Source: an uncultured Opitutia bacterium
Lineage (GTDB): Bacteria; Verrucomicrobiota; Verrucomicrobiia; Opitutales; Coraliomargaritaceae
Length of the DNA stretch: 64,000 bases
NCBI GenBank assembly: GCA_937136395.1
Contig: CAKZOI010000039.1
Coordinates: forward strand, 1-64,000
Direction of reading: 5' to 3'
The notes beneath the pieces were generated by a model that was not told where the DNA came from, made no database searches, and saw only the letters and a program-made list of their open reading frames with translations. The translations under genes and the position numbers were made by a program. Shown one piece after another: positions 29,208 through 38,420 of the stretch (positions are counted from its first letter, which is position 1; each line of letters begins with the position of its first letter).

Positions 29208-30593
29208 ATGCAGTTCGATACGCCTCCTCTTTTTAAACGCCGCGGGCTGATGCTCGACATCAGCCGTAACCGCGTGCCGACGTTGGATTGCTTAAAACAG
29301 CTTATTAATGCACTGGAGGAGCTGCACTATAACGAACTGCAACTCTATACGGAGCATACCTTTGCCTATACGGGACATGAGACCGTATGGAAAGAGGCAT
29401 CACCGATGACAGCGGAGGAAATCCGTGAAATCGACACCTACTGTGCAGAGCGCGGGATTGAACTGGTTGCGAACCAAAACTCTTTCGGGCATATGGAACG
29501 TTGGCTCCGGCATGAAGACTATCGTCACCTGGCAGAATGCCCGGACGGGTTCATTCATCCGATCTCAGGCGAGCAGAAATTTCCCAGCACCTTATTTCCT
29601 TGCCCGGAGAGCTTGGATTTTATCGATGGCCTCTACACTGAGCTACTGCCTAATTTTCAATCGCAGCATCTCCATGTCGGTGGCGATGAGCCGTGGGAGC
29701 TGGGTAGAGGGCGTAGCGAACAGCGAGTCGCCGCGGTCGGCAAACACCGAGTCTATCTGGAGCACATGCGAGCGGTCTTCGCGCTAGCTGAAAAACATGA
29801 TCGGCAGGCACAGTTCTGGGCGGACATCATCCTTGAGCGCCCCGATCTGGTGCCGGAACTGCCGAAATCTGTGACTCCGGTGATCTGGGGTTATGACGCC
29901 GATTCGCCTTACGCGGAACACTGTCAGACAGTGGCTGGAGCAGGGTTCAAAGATAATTACTACGTAGCGCCTGGCGCGGGAAATTGGAATTCATTTAGCG
30001 GACGCTTGGATGTGGCGCGGGCCAATATCGAGCTTGCCGCGAGTGAGGGGCGTGCCAATCAGGCAAAAGGCCTCTTACTCACTGCATGGGGCGACAATGG
30101 GCATCATCAACCATGGACAACACTTTTCCCCTCATTGATTCTTGCTGCGTATGCGTGCCACGGAAGGTGCATTGACGAGGCAGAGCTTGCCGCTCAGATC
30201 GACACACTCTTCTACCCAGAGGACACAGCTGGCAACGGCGCTGCGCTCTGCGAACTCGGTAAAATAGACGGACTCCTCCCTCAGCCACTGCCTCCAATGA
30301 GCTTTCTACATGCGGCCTTGTTTGCCAATGAAGCAAAACTTGCGAGCTTAGTCGCCTCGACGACATCCGAGGCGCTCGAGTCGGCACTCGAACAGCTTCA
30401 AGGGATCACGACGACGGCTCTAGATCCCGAAACTGAACTGGGAATCGACTTAAACCGATACGCGCTAGAGCGCTGCCTAAATCAAGCACATCGACATTCG
30501 CTCGAATCACTTAAACTACGCTTTGCCCAACAGTGGTGCCAGAACAGCCGTAAGGGCGGGCTGGCAGAGAGCTTAATGGCCTTTGATCGGTAA
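29208..30593 (+). CDS. Glycoside hydrolase family 20 (beta-N-acetylhexosaminidase-like)
   Basis: 461 residues. The TIM-barrel features of GH20 are visible: RRGLMLDISRNRVPTL at the first strand, NELQLYTEHTFAY at the second, NSFGHMERWL, and the catalytic Asp-Glu pair in HLHVGGDEPWELG (Asp160-Glu161). Such enzymes release terminal N-acetylhexosamine by substrate-assisted catalysis. It has no signal peptide and lacks the usual N-terminal GH20b domain, so it probably acts in the cytoplasm on imported oligosaccharides. It is followed 82 bp later by a sugar-binding-protein gene, which fits amino-sugar use. Confidence 0.85.
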   Translation: MQFDTPPLFKRRGLMLDISRNRVPTLDCLKQLINALEELHYNELQLYTEHTFAYTGHETVWKEASPMTAEEIREIDTYCAERGIELVANQNSFGHMERWLRHEDYRHLAECPDGFIHPISGEQKFPSTLFPCPESLDFIDGLYTELLPNFQSQHLHVGGDEPWELGRGRSEQRVAAVGKHRVYLEHMRAVFALAEKHDRQAQFWADIILERPDLVPELPKSVTPVIWGYDADSPYAEHCQTVAGAGFKDNYYVAPGAGNWNSFSGRLDVARANIELAASEGRANQAKGLLLTAWGDNGHHQPWTTLFPSLILAAYACHGRCIDEAELAAQIDTLFYPEDTAGNGAALCELGKIDGLLPQPLPPMSFLHAALFANEAKLASLVASTTSEALESALEQLQGITTTALDPETELGIDLNRYALERCLNQAHRHSLESLKLRFAQQWCQNSRKGGLAESLMAFDR

Positions 30594-30675
30594 GGCGTGA
30601 ACTCACGCGTTTATTAAACGTGCAACAAAGCCGATTGCCAGCGGTCGTAAATTGGTTCAAAACCGTCGCTTTCTC

Positions 30676-31647
30676 ATGATAAGCATGTTATTCAGAATCT
30701 CACTTTTCAGCTTGGTGGCTTTATGCCTGGGCGCATCACTACACGGTCAAAACCGTGAAATTCTCGCTGAATACAAAATCGGCATCATCGGGCGTGACCA
30801 AGAGGATGCCATCTACCAAGCCACTCACCTAGGAGCCCAAACTGCGGCACGTGAGCTTAGCGCTAAATACTCAATCGATGTCGAGTTGTTGGTCCTCACG
30901 CCCAACAAAGAACAGGGAGGCAATCAAGAGACCTCAATGGCAGAGCTCTTTATTGAAGATGCTGACGGCTTTATCATCAGTCCTGCAAATCCAAATGTTA
31001 TTCGCCCTTCGGTCTTGTTTGCAATGGAGCAAGGACAAGAGATCGTCTATTTCGAGCGCGAGCTCAATGGCACCAAGCCTCTGGCTGCCATCTTGGCAGA
31101 CGAAAATAAGGCGGGTAAACTCGCGGGCGAAGCCATCCTGAAAGAATTACCAACAAAGGGGCGGGTCGCTATCCTGACAAGTAAGACTTCGGATGTCGCA
31201 CTGACTCAACGATTGGAGGGTCTACGCAGTGCACTCGGCTTCCGCCGTATTGAAAGCGTCATCACCTGTGAGCCAGATTACATGTCCGCGATCCAAGCCA
31301 TCCGCGCTGCGGAAGAGGGCGACCGTAATGATTTGATTAAGGGTTGGGTCTTTCTCGACGACTGGCCCCTACTCGGGCTTCCCGCATTTCCATGGAAGCC
31401 AAACGAACTACCCGCCGTTGCGATTCAGTCCTCACCCTCGGCATTCATCTATATCGATCAAGAATACGTCGATACCTTAGTCGTTCACCCCTATTACGAT
31501 TGGGGCTACCTCACAGTCGAAACACTGATTAATAAACTCCACCTAGAGAAGGTTCCAGAAAGCCCAGTGATCATCACCGAGCCTCGAGTCGTGGATTGGC
31601 GCAACATCGACAGCTATAGAGAGAGCTGGAAAGAGTGGCTTAAATAA
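30676..31647 (+). CDS. Periplasmic sugar-binding protein (type 1, ribose-binding-like), orphan
   Basis: 323 residues: a signal peptide (about 1-24), then a two-lobed periplasmic binding protein of the ribose/LacI fold (YKIGIIGRDQEDAIYQATHLG at the first strand; DGFIISPANPNVIRP; GRVAILTSKTSDVALTQRLEG). ATG 30676 is preferred to the TTG at 30652. No ABC permease or ATPase gene is nearby, so it may feed a distant transporter or a sensor. It lies downstream of the GH20 gene in the same direction. Confidence 0.8.
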   Translation: MISMLFRISLFSLVALCLGASLHGQNREILAEYKIGIIGRDQEDAIYQATHLGAQTAARELSAKYSIDVELLVLTPNKEQGGNQETSMAELFIEDADGFIISPANPNVIRPSVLFAMEQGQEIVYFERELNGTKPLAAILADENKAGKLAGEAILKELPTKGRVAILTSKTSDVALTQRLEGLRSALGFRRIESVITCEPDYMSAIQAIRAAEEGDRNDLIKGWVFLDDWPLLGLPAFPWKPNELPAVAIQSSPSAFIYIDQEYVDTLVVHPYYDWGYLTVETLINKLHLEKVPESPVIITEPRVVDWRNIDSYRESWKEWLK

Positions 31648-31860
31648 GATCGAAAGGGCTTCAAGTATCGGCGACCTCCTGCCGCTGATAAGATTAGCGT
31701 TTTTAGCGGGCGTAAAAGACGCAAGTTAACCACAGCTTGATGCTGATGTGAATTTAAAGAAGCTCTGCGGGCTTCACCAGTGAAGACCCTACGAAGTAAA
31801 ATTTCATTCTAAATCGTTTATGCTTGTTGCCTCATCGCGAGACAGGATTAAATTGTAAGT

Positions 31861-32721
31861 ATGAAATTCCACAAATACCACGCGCTCGGAAATGACTACC
31901 TCGTTCTCGATCCAGAAGAAGCCCCCGCACTACCAGCTACCGACGATACGGTTCGTATTTGCCACCGTAATTTCGGTCTTGGCTCTGACGGTATTCTCTA
32001 TGGTCCAATTCCGACAGAGAAAGCCGATTTCGGTCTACGCATCATCAATCCAGATGGCTCTGAAGCGGAAAAGAGTGGCAATGGTCTACGCATTTTTGCT
32101 CGCTATCTTTACGATATTGGCAAGGTCGCCAATGAAGCCTTCACAGTGGATACCCTTGGCGGCATCGTGACTTGCGAAATCGGCGAGAATGCAGAATTGA
32201 TCACTGTCGACATGGGCAAAGTCAACTTTGCGATGGACCATATCCCAGTAGATGGGCCCGAACAGGCCGACCACAACATCGGTCAAGAAATCGAAGTGAA
32301 TGGAACTGAGTATACTTGCTATATCGCCGACATCGGCAACCCACACTGCGTGGTTCCACTCCCTGAAATTTCAGAAGCGCTCGCCTGCAAGGATGGGGCT
32401 GCACTCGAAGTGCATGAACGTTTCCCAAACCGCACCAATGTTCAGTTTTTAAAAGCTCTGGACCGTAATAACATACAAATCGAGATTTGGGAGCGCGGTG
32501 CTGGCTATACACTCGCTTCTGGATCGAGTAGTAGTGCCGCGGCTGCAGTCGCTCACCGAATCGGTCTGTGCGATCACAATATCACGGTGCATATGCCAGG
32601 GGGTAAGATTGCGATCACAATAGGCGACGACTATGCGGTGCGTATGGCTGGCCCCGCAACGCGTGTTGCAACAATGGAGTTTGATTCTGAAGCACTCGGC
32701 TTCGTGGTGGATAACGCGTAG
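31861..32721 (+). CDS. dapF: Diaminopimelate epimerase homologue with both catalytic cysteines replaced by serine
   Basis: 286 residues, normal DapF length and fold. DapF interconverts LL- and meso-diaminopimelate for lysine and peptidoglycan, using two cysteines as acid and base. GNDYLVLD, NPDGSEAE and ERGAG are conserved, but the first active-site Cys (usual CGNG) is Ser72 (AGT, 32074-32076) in EKSGNGLR. The second (usual CGTGAC or CGSGAC) is Ser220 (TCT, 32518-32520) in LASGSSSSAAAA; the Glu of GETxACG is Tyr. Both codons are clean and the frame is open, so this is not damage. It may be a serine-based epimerase, a different isomerase, or inactive. No neighbouring lysine gene; copy A of the repeat begins 24 bp after the stop. 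Confidence 0.85.
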   Translation: MKFHKYHALGNDYLVLDPEEAPALPATDDTVRICHRNFGLGSDGILYGPIPTEKADFGLRIINPDGSEAEKSGNGLRIFARYLYDIGKVANEAFTVDTLGGIVTCEIGENAELITVDMGKVNFAMDHIPVDGPEQADHNIGQEIEVNGTEYTCYIADIGNPHCVVPLPEISEALACKDGAALEVHERFPNRTNVQFLKALDRNNIQIEIWERGAGYTLASGSSSSAAAAVAHRIGLCDHNITVHMPGGKIAITIGDDYAVRMAGPATRVATMEFDSEALGFVVDNA

Positions 32722-32745
32722 CGGCGCAGGCACGACCTCGTCATC

Positions 32746-32831
32746 TGGAGGCGGTGCTCTGTCACCGCCTCCGATACACCCTTCACGCTCAGCTTACACG
32801 ACGCGGTTGCGACGGAGCGCAACCCTCCAGA
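32746..32831 (+). repeat. Dispersed two-hairpin repeat, copy A
   Basis: An 86-bp element: outer TGGAG...CTCCAGA ends, left hairpin GGCGGTG-CTCTGT-CACCGCC, spacer with ATACACCCTTCACGCTCAGC, right hairpin GGTTGCG-ACGGAG-CGCAACC. It lies in the gap between the converging ends of dapF and aguA (24 bp from dapF stop, 23 bp from aguA stop). Confidence 0.9.
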
Positions 32832-32854
32832 AATTACAGGACAGCATGCGCCCT

Positions 32855-33901
32855 TCACACTTTAAGTGCAGGTTGATGCTGGCTCATACAATGGAGCGCA
32901 CCGCCTTCGCGAATGATATCCTGACAGTCAAAACCGACAACTTCTCGCTCGGGGAAGCAGGATCCGATAATTTCCATCGCTTCTGCATCACGATCAGCTT
33001 GCCCAAAAGTAGGCACAATGACCGCTCCATTGAGAACCATATAATTCAGGTAACTCGCGGCCAAAGGCTCGCCATCGTCAACAATTGGTTTCGGCAAAGG
33101 CACTGTTACCGACGCATAACCTTGCCTGCGTGGTGTCCTAAAATTTTGAATACGCTGTGTATTTTCGCAGAGTGCTTCATAATTAGGATCGGATGGTGAA
33201 GGCGTTTCAAGATACACGATGCCGTCTTTTCTAAAAAAGCGCGCCAAGTTATCAATATGGCCATCCGTATCGTCACCCACAAGGCCTTCATCGAGCCAAA
33301 GCACTTCATCAATACCTAAGCCCCAGTGCAAACGATCCCCGATCAAATGTGTGGTCGTGGCACCATTACGGTTGGGATTTAACAGCACCGCTTTCGTCGA
33401 AAGCACTTGCCCTGCACCATTACTGTCAATGGCTCCACCTTCAAGCACCTCGTCAAAAGCAAATCGCTCGAGACCCAACTCTTTCGCAATCCACTCAGAT
33501 GCCGCGTTGTCCTTCTGCTGCTGTGGAAATTTATTACCCCACGCATTGTATTGCCAATCTGAGATAGCAATAGAGCTACCATCTTCACTCAGTAAAAATA
33601 GTGGTCCAAAATCGCGACACCAAACGTCGTCTGTTTCATAGTCAAACAGCTCCACCTGAGCAGAGTCGCCTGCGGCATCCATGAGTGCTCTCAATTCTGC
33701 CTCAGCCGAAACCGGACACAAAACGCGGACAGTCTGAAAGCGCGCGGCGAGCACATAGAGTGCCGCCAACTGCGCTTTGACCACTTCATTACGCCCCCCC
33801 CAAAGGTCGGTGCGAGTGGGCCAAGCAAACCATACAGCCTCTTGTGGTTCCCATTCTGCGGGAAAGCGATAGCCGAGTTCTTTGGGTGTCAATGTCTGCA
33901 T
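32855..33901 (-). CDS. aguA: Agmatine deiminase
   Basis: 348 residues of the peptidyl-arginine-deiminase fold. Hydrolyses agmatine to N-carbamoylputrescine and ammonia. Active-site motifs are present: WCRDFGPLFLL, VLEGGAIDSNG, DGHIDNLARF and the nucleophile Cys338 in GGALHCMSQHQP. ATG 33901 (MQTLTPKELG) fits the family start; a longer frame to 33994 is rejected. The next pathway enzyme, aguB, is 450 bp upstream in the same direction. The gene is flanked by repeat copies A and B in inverted orientation. Confidence 0.93.
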   Translation of the reverse strand: MQTLTPKELGYRFPAEWEPQEAVWFAWPTRTDLWGGRNEVVKAQLAALYVLAARFQTVRVLCPVSAEAELRALMDAAGDSAQVELFDYETDDVWCRDFGPLFLLSEDGSSIAISDWQYNAWGNKFPQQQKDNAASEWIAKELGLERFAFDEVLEGGAIDSNGAGQVLSTKAVLLNPNRNGATTTHLIGDRLHWGLGIDEVLWLDEGLVGDDTDGHIDNLARFFRKDGIVYLETPSPSDPNYEALCENTQRIQNFRTPRRQGYASVTVPLPKPIVDDGEPLAASYLNYMVLNGAVIVPTFGQADRDAEAMEIIGSCFPEREVVGFDCQDIIREGGALHCMSQHQPALKV

Positions 33902-34353
33902 AATATTCGATTCAGAAAGGTGTGGCGATGAGGTGGATGTTAGATTATAACCAGTAAAAGACTTCAGTGTCGTGGCCATTCGGCAAATTAACAAGCACTT
34001 GCGGATTTGTAAATCACTCGCTCAGATGATTCAAACTCGTTCGATCCCATTCTTCGTATGAATAAAACAAGTTCGGGAACGACTCTGACGTTTCCTTGGA
34101 GGGTGAGCTCCGTCGCCACCGCGTCGTGTAAGCTGAGCGTGAAGGGTGTATCGGCGGCGGTGACGGAGCGCCGCCCTCCATTTACGTTTATTCGAAGGTT
34201 TGTCACTAGAATCGCTGCCCGCACTTGATCAAATTCGTATTGTATTTGTGTCAACTGGTTGAAAAATACGCCAGGATGCCTCCTCTGAATCCTCAACAAC
34301 AGACCCCGCGCAAGCTCGGACGCCACTGTCTCCTGCCCACTCCCTACGGTTTA
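33902..34353. other. 452-bp gap between aguB and aguA
   Basis: This stretch holds repeat copy B (34097-34180). A minus-strand frame (33988-34326) opens across it but has the repeat in its middle and no ribosome site or recognisable domain, so I do not call it. The parts on either side of the repeat show no RNA gene or clear promoter. Confidence 0.6.
34097..34180 (-). repeat. Dispersed two-hairpin repeat, copy B (inverted)
   Basis: The same element read on the minus strand: TGGAGGGCGGCGCTCCGTC at one end and GACGGAGCTCACCCTCCA at the other, with the inner ATACACCCTTCACGCTCAGC shared exactly with copy A. The hairpin stems have more mismatches than in the other copies. It lies 173 bp after the aguB stop and in opposite orientation to copy A across aguA. 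Confidence 0.85.
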
Positions 34354-35241
34354 CTATACTTCGTCGTCGACCATTCGACGAGTGATCTCCGGATAACTAT
34401 CGATACGGCGATCCCTAAAAAAGGGCCAAATACGACGCATATCTTCGAGCGCCTTTAAATCACAATCAGCCATAATGACTGCTTCTTTATCCACGGGTCC
34501 ACGCTCGATAATCTGACCATAAAAATCAGCTACGAAGGACTGCCCCCAAAATTCAGTATCACCTTCCTGTCCCGTGCGATTTACCGCGGCCACATAGCAA
34601 CCGTTTGCCACCGCGTGGCCGCGCTGCACCGTTTCCCATGCGGTATGTTGAGCTTCGCCAAGTTCTGCTTTCTCTTCAGGCAGCCACCCGATCGCGGTCG
34701 GATAAAAGATAATCTCCGCCCCCGCCAAAGCAGCAAGACGAGCTGCCTCTGGATACCATTGATCCCAGCAGATCAACACGCTGATTTTACCAAATTTCGT
34801 ATCCCATACCTTATAGCCAAGGTCTCCAGGGGTGAAATAAAACTTTTCCTCAAAGCCAGGGTCTTGAGGGATATGCATCTTGCGATACTTGCCCAAATAA
34901 GTGCCATCCGCATCAATCACTGCCGCGGTATTGTGATACACACCTGCGGCACGTCGCTCAAACAGTGCAACAATCAAAACGACACCTAGTTCAGCCGCAA
35001 CCATAGCCAGCGCATCGGTCGTGGGCCCCGGAACTGACTCAGCAAGATCGAATAGATCGGTGTCTTGCGTGCGACAAAAATAAGGCGTGTTAAACAATTC
35101 TTGCGTGCAGATTACTTGTGCGCCACCTGCAGCAGCTTCGCGGATGCGTGCAATCGTATACGAAAGATCCGCCTCTTGCGAACCTTGTTCACGCCCTTGA
35201 ATCAGGCCGATCCGGACCTTACGTAGATTTCGTGCACTCAT
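34354..35241 (-). CDS. aguB: N-carbamoylputrescine amidase
   Basis: 295 residues of the nitrilase superfamily. Hydrolyses N-carbamoylputrescine to putrescine, CO2 and ammonia, the step after AguA. The Glu-Lys-Cys triad is visible: Glu48 in CTQELFNTPYF, Lys121 in KYRKMHIP and Cys158 in VLICWDQWYPE; the substrate-pocket segment AIGWLPEEK is typical of AguB. ATG 35241 (MSARNLRK) is chosen over an upstream start inside the hisG terminator. With aguA this gives the arginine-decarboxylase route to putrescine. Confidence 0.93.
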   Translation of the reverse strand: MSARNLRKVRIGLIQGREQGSQEADLSYTIARIREAAAGGAQVICTQELFNTPYFCRTQDTDLFDLAESVPGPTTDALAMVAAELGVVLIVALFERRAAGVYHNTAAVIDADGTYLGKYRKMHIPQDPGFEEKFYFTPGDLGYKVWDTKFGKISVLICWDQWYPEAARLAALAGAEIIFYPTAIGWLPEEKAELGEAQHTAWETVQRGHAVANGCYVAAVNRTGQEGDTEFWGQSFVADFYGQIIERGPVDKEAVIMADCDLKALEDMRRIWPFFRDRRIDSYPEITRRMVDDEV

Positions 35242-35242
35242 C

Positions 35243-35272
35243 AAAAAAACGGCGACTTCAGCTGAAGTCGCC
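35243..35272 (-). terminator. Rho-independent terminator after hisG
   Basis: A perfect 22-base palindrome (35251-35272, GGCGACTTCAG and its complement) is followed on the minus strand by G and seven T. It separates hisG from aguB; the aguB start codon is at its foot. Confidence 0.9.
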
Positions 35273-35283
35273 ATCGAAAGGGA

Positions 35284-36165
35284 TTAATAAACGACCTTAT
35301 TCAACGGATACTCAATAATGCCCTCGGCGCCACGAGTTTTTAGTTCCGGAATAATCTCACGAACAACCTTCTCATCGAGAATGGTATCGATCGCGACCCA
35401 ATTTTCGTCAGTAAGACGATTGATCGTCGGATTACGCAGTGCTGGTAATTCTTGTAAGATACCGTCCAGCTTAGACTTTTCGATATTGAGCTTAAGCCCC
35501 ACCTTACTGTTTGCTTCGAGAGCAGACTTCAGCAAGAGCGCGATATTTTCAATCTTCTTACGCTTTACCGGATCTTCCCATGACTTCTTGTTCGCGATCA
35601 AAACCGTATTTGTGTAAAGGAGCGTATCGACTATGCGTAGCTTGTTTGCACGAATTGAGTTTCCTGTCTCGGTAAGGTCCACAATCGCATCGACGAGATC
35701 TGGGACCTTCACTTCGGTCGCGCCCCAAGAGAACTCAACTTCAGCATTCACTCCATTATCCTTGAGGTATTGCTTGGTAATGTTCACCACCTCAGTCGCG
35801 ATACGTTTTCCTTCGAGATCCTTTACGGACTGAACCGTAGATGCCTCTGGCACTGCAATGATCCACTTTGAGCGCTTATTTGATGCGCGGCTATAAACCA
35901 AATCGCAGACTTCCACAACATCAGAATCGTTCTCACGCACCCAGTCTTGCCCAGTTAAGCCACAATCAAAATAGCCATGCTCGACATAGCGGCTCACTTC
36001 TTGTGCGCGCACGAAGCGGCCGTCCAGCTCAGTATCGTCAATCGATGGACGATAGGAGCGAGAACTCACTGATATATTAAAGCCAGCCTTACCAAAGAGC
36101 TTAATTGTCGCATCTTGGAGACTTCCCTTGGGCAGGCCTAACATGAGTAATGGTGTGCTTTCCAT
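35284..36165 (-). CDS. hisG: ATP phosphoribosyltransferase, long form
   Basis: 293 residues, the HisG-long length with a C-terminal ACT-like regulatory domain (about 215-293). Catalyses the first step of histidine synthesis (ATP + PRPP). Motifs: [20 protein letters not shown] at the start, [12 protein letters not shown], and the PRPP loop [16 protein letters not shown] (written [20 protein letters not shown] in sequence order). ATG 36165 (MESTPL) is the best start; ATG 36213 in frame is possible and no Shine-Dalgarno decides. Monocistronic, no other his genes nearby. Confidence 0.93.
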   Translation of the reverse strand: MESTPLLMLGLPKGSLQDATIKLFGKAGFNISVSSRSYRPSIDDTELDGRFVRAQEVSRYVEHGYFDCGLTGQDWVRENDSDVVEVCDLVYSRASNKRSKWIIAVPEASTVQSVKDLEGKRIATEVVNITKQYLKDNGVNAEVEFSWGATEVKVPDLVDAIVDLTETGNSIRANKLRIVDTLLYTNTVLIANKKSWEDPVKRKKIENIALLLKSALEANSKVGLKLNIEKSKLDGILQELPALRNPTINRLTDENWVAIDTILDEKVVREIIPELKTRGAEGIIEYPLNKVVY

Positions 36166-36303
36166 CCTCGCAAACCAGCGACAGGAAGCACTTGGGACAA
36201 GTTTAATCTTCATCAAACCGCCCAGAATCGTCAAAAATATGTATTTGTAAAAATCATCCTAATAACTAGCTTAAGGCTTCTTACTTAAACGGACGACCCT
36301 AGC

Positions 36304-36780
36304 ATGCCCACGATACAACCACTTGAAGCAGGTCAAACAGCCCCTAGCTTCACCTTTCAAGAGGATGGAAAAACCATCTCCAGCGATGATCTGAGCGTCC
36401 CCTGCCTGCTCTATTTCTACCCGAAAGATGACACACCAGGCTGCACAAAGGAGGCCTGTGGCATACGCGACGCTTGGGCGCAATTCCACGATTCTCAGCT
36501 CAAGGTAATTGGTGTCAGCAAGGACTCCGAGGCCTCACACGAGAAATTTCGCCAGAAATATTCCTTACCCTTCCCTTTGATCGCAGATAAGGACCTCCAG
36601 TTAACGCAAGCATATGGGGTGTATGGCGAAAAGAAGTTCATGGGCAAAGTCTATGACGGCATCCACCGTATTTCTTTTCTTATTTCTAAAGACGGAAAAA
36701 TCCTTAAAACCTACCTAAAAGTTAAACCCGACCAGCATGCCGCAGAAGTCCTCAACGACTTAGCTACGTTAAATCTATGA
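36304..36780 (+). CDS. bcp: Thiol peroxidase of the Bcp/PrxQ family
   Basis: 158 residues. A thioredoxin-fold peroxiredoxin that reduces hydrogen and organic peroxides. The peroxidatic Cys47 is in DDTPGCTKEACGIRD with the resolving Cys52 four residues on, the Bcp/PrxQ pattern. The C-terminal HRISFLISKDGKI strand is normal. Its TGA overlaps the ATG of the following response-regulator gene (ATGA), so the two were translationally coupled when that gene was intact. Confidence 0.95.
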   Translation: MPTIQPLEAGQTAPSFTFQEDGKTISSDDLSVPCLLYFYPKDDTPGCTKEACGIRDAWAQFHDSQLKVIGVSKDSEASHEKFRQKYSLPFPLIADKDLQLTQAYGVYGEKKFMGKVYDGIHRISFLISKDGKILKTYLKVKPDQHAAEVLNDLATLNL

Positions 36781-37520
36781 ATACGCCTCCTGCCCTAAGC
36801 CACTGATCGTCATTGCTGAAGATGACAAAGATCTCGCAACCCTCATTGCAACTCACCTCGACCTCGCTGGCATGCAAAGCCAGGTGTGCTATGAGGCGGC
36901 ACATGTCGAACGATTCCTGAAAAACAAATTTTGCCAACCTACTGCTCTTAGATCTTCACCTGCCAGACTCCTCGGGTCTAACATTGATGAAAGATCTACG
37001 CCAAAACGGCATCGAAACACCAGTCATCTTTCTAACTGGCGAAAACAGTGAAGTGCATAAAGTTAAAGCACTAGAGATGGGCGGCGATGATTATATTACT
37101 AAGCCATTTGGCTTTCCAGAACTCGTTGCACGTATCCATGCGGTATTACGCCGGGCCGAAACCGCACACGATGGCAACATAACGAACAATGTAACAACGC
37201 ACGACGATCCGTTCGATTTCTGCGGCGCTCAAGTGAACCCGCAACGCCTAGAAGTCACCTTTCCAAATGGCAATATCGAGAGTATCGGCCGTAAAGAGCT
37301 CGGCATTTTTGTCTACTTAGCTTCACATCCGAATTCAGTGCTGACCCGCAAGAACTTGATCCATGCCGTAGGGGGCATCCACGCAGATGTGCGCAGCCGA
37401 TCACTCGACCAATATATCGTCAAAATACGCGACCTGTATAAACGCCATGACTTAAGTCTAGATGCTTTTCGAACGGTTCACGGTGTGGGCTATATTTACG
37501 ACGTCAAAGAGCCTGAGTGA
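36777..37520 (+). pseudogene. OmpR/PhoB-type response regulator with two compensating frameshifts
   Basis: From ATG 36777 the frame reads MNTPPALSH and hits TGA at 36804. Dropping back one base near 36801 gives PLIVIAEDDKDLATL..., a receiver N-terminus. At a TTTT run (36929-36932) one T too many returns the reading to the original frame, giving LLLLDLHLPDSSGLTL, the phosphorylation-site region, and then an intact winged-helix output domain (GRKELGIFVYLASHPNSVLT ... VHGVGYIYDV) to TGA 37518-37520. One missing C and one extra T, both in short homopolymer runs, explain everything. It may be a young pseudogene or two sequencing errors. Confidence 0.8.
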
Positions 37521-38420
37521 GCTCACCCAATCAAAAGAGGCGTGTTTTTCTAGCTCCTCAGTAGTCGTATACCCCAAGAGCACCTTCTTCAGCCCATCAT
37601 ATCGAAGTGGGCGATAACCCGATTTGGCTGCTGCAATAGCCAGCTCGGAATCAGAGGATCCATTGTTTATCAATGCGCGCATCTCATTGGTAATGAGAGC
37701 CATTTCATGAAAAGCAACACGCCCATAGTAACCAGTATTTCGGCAATGTGAACACCCACGGCCATCATAAAACACCGGTTTAATCTCGGCATTGTCTACA
37801 TCATTGAAATAGCGATTCAATATCTCGTGATCGGGCGTGTAAGCACGCTTACAATTGTCGCAGATCTTCGCAGCCAGTCGCTGCCCAATCACTGCAAGTA
37901 AAGATGGCGCTACCATATATGGCTCGATCCCGATTTCGACTAAACGAACAACCGCCTGAATCGCATTATTGGTGTGCAATGTCGAAAACACGAGATGACC
38001 TGTCAAAGCTGCCTCCGTGGCAATTTTCGCTGTCTCTAAATCACGAATCTCACCCACTAGAATCACATCTGGATCTTGGCGCAGTAAAGACCGCAGCATT
38101 GTTGAAAACTTCAAATCGATCTTATTGTTCACTTGCGACTGGATGATACCGTCCATTCGAGTTTCAACTGGATCTTCAATTGTAGAGATATTCACTTCCG
38201 GTGTATTAATCTCATGCAGAGCCGCATACAAAGTCGTCGACTTCCCTGAACCGGTAGGGCCTGTCACAAATATCATACCATTCGCGCTTTGGATCACGCG
38301 CTTGAATGGTTGCAAAATGGTCTGCGAAACCAGCATCTGATCCAGCGTCCTGAAATCACGTTTACCCGTCAGCGCAAGAATACGTAGCACCAGCGTCTCT
38401 CCCGTCACAGTCGGAATCAA
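37458..38420 (-). pseudogene. Fragment of a GspE/PilB-type secretion ATPase gene (core domain only)
   Basis: The frame encodes the ATPase core of a type II secretion/type IV pilus motor: Walker A GPTGSGKST (54-62), Asp box around ISTIEDPVE, Walker B DPDVILVGEIRD, and the zinc-binding CDNC...CSHC pair. Full GspE/PilB proteins have about 560 residues; here everything before IPTVTGETLVLRIL is missing, cut by TAA at 38424-38426, and no N-terminal half lies upstream. The only start is TTG. The last ~20 residues run antisense through the end of the response-regulator gene, so the natural C-terminus is probably lost as well. Confidence 0.75.

Noticed and set aside
33988-34326. Minus-strand frame of 112 residues between aguB and aguA
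   Set aside because: Its middle is repeat copy B and neither end resembles any domain; no ribosome site is seen.
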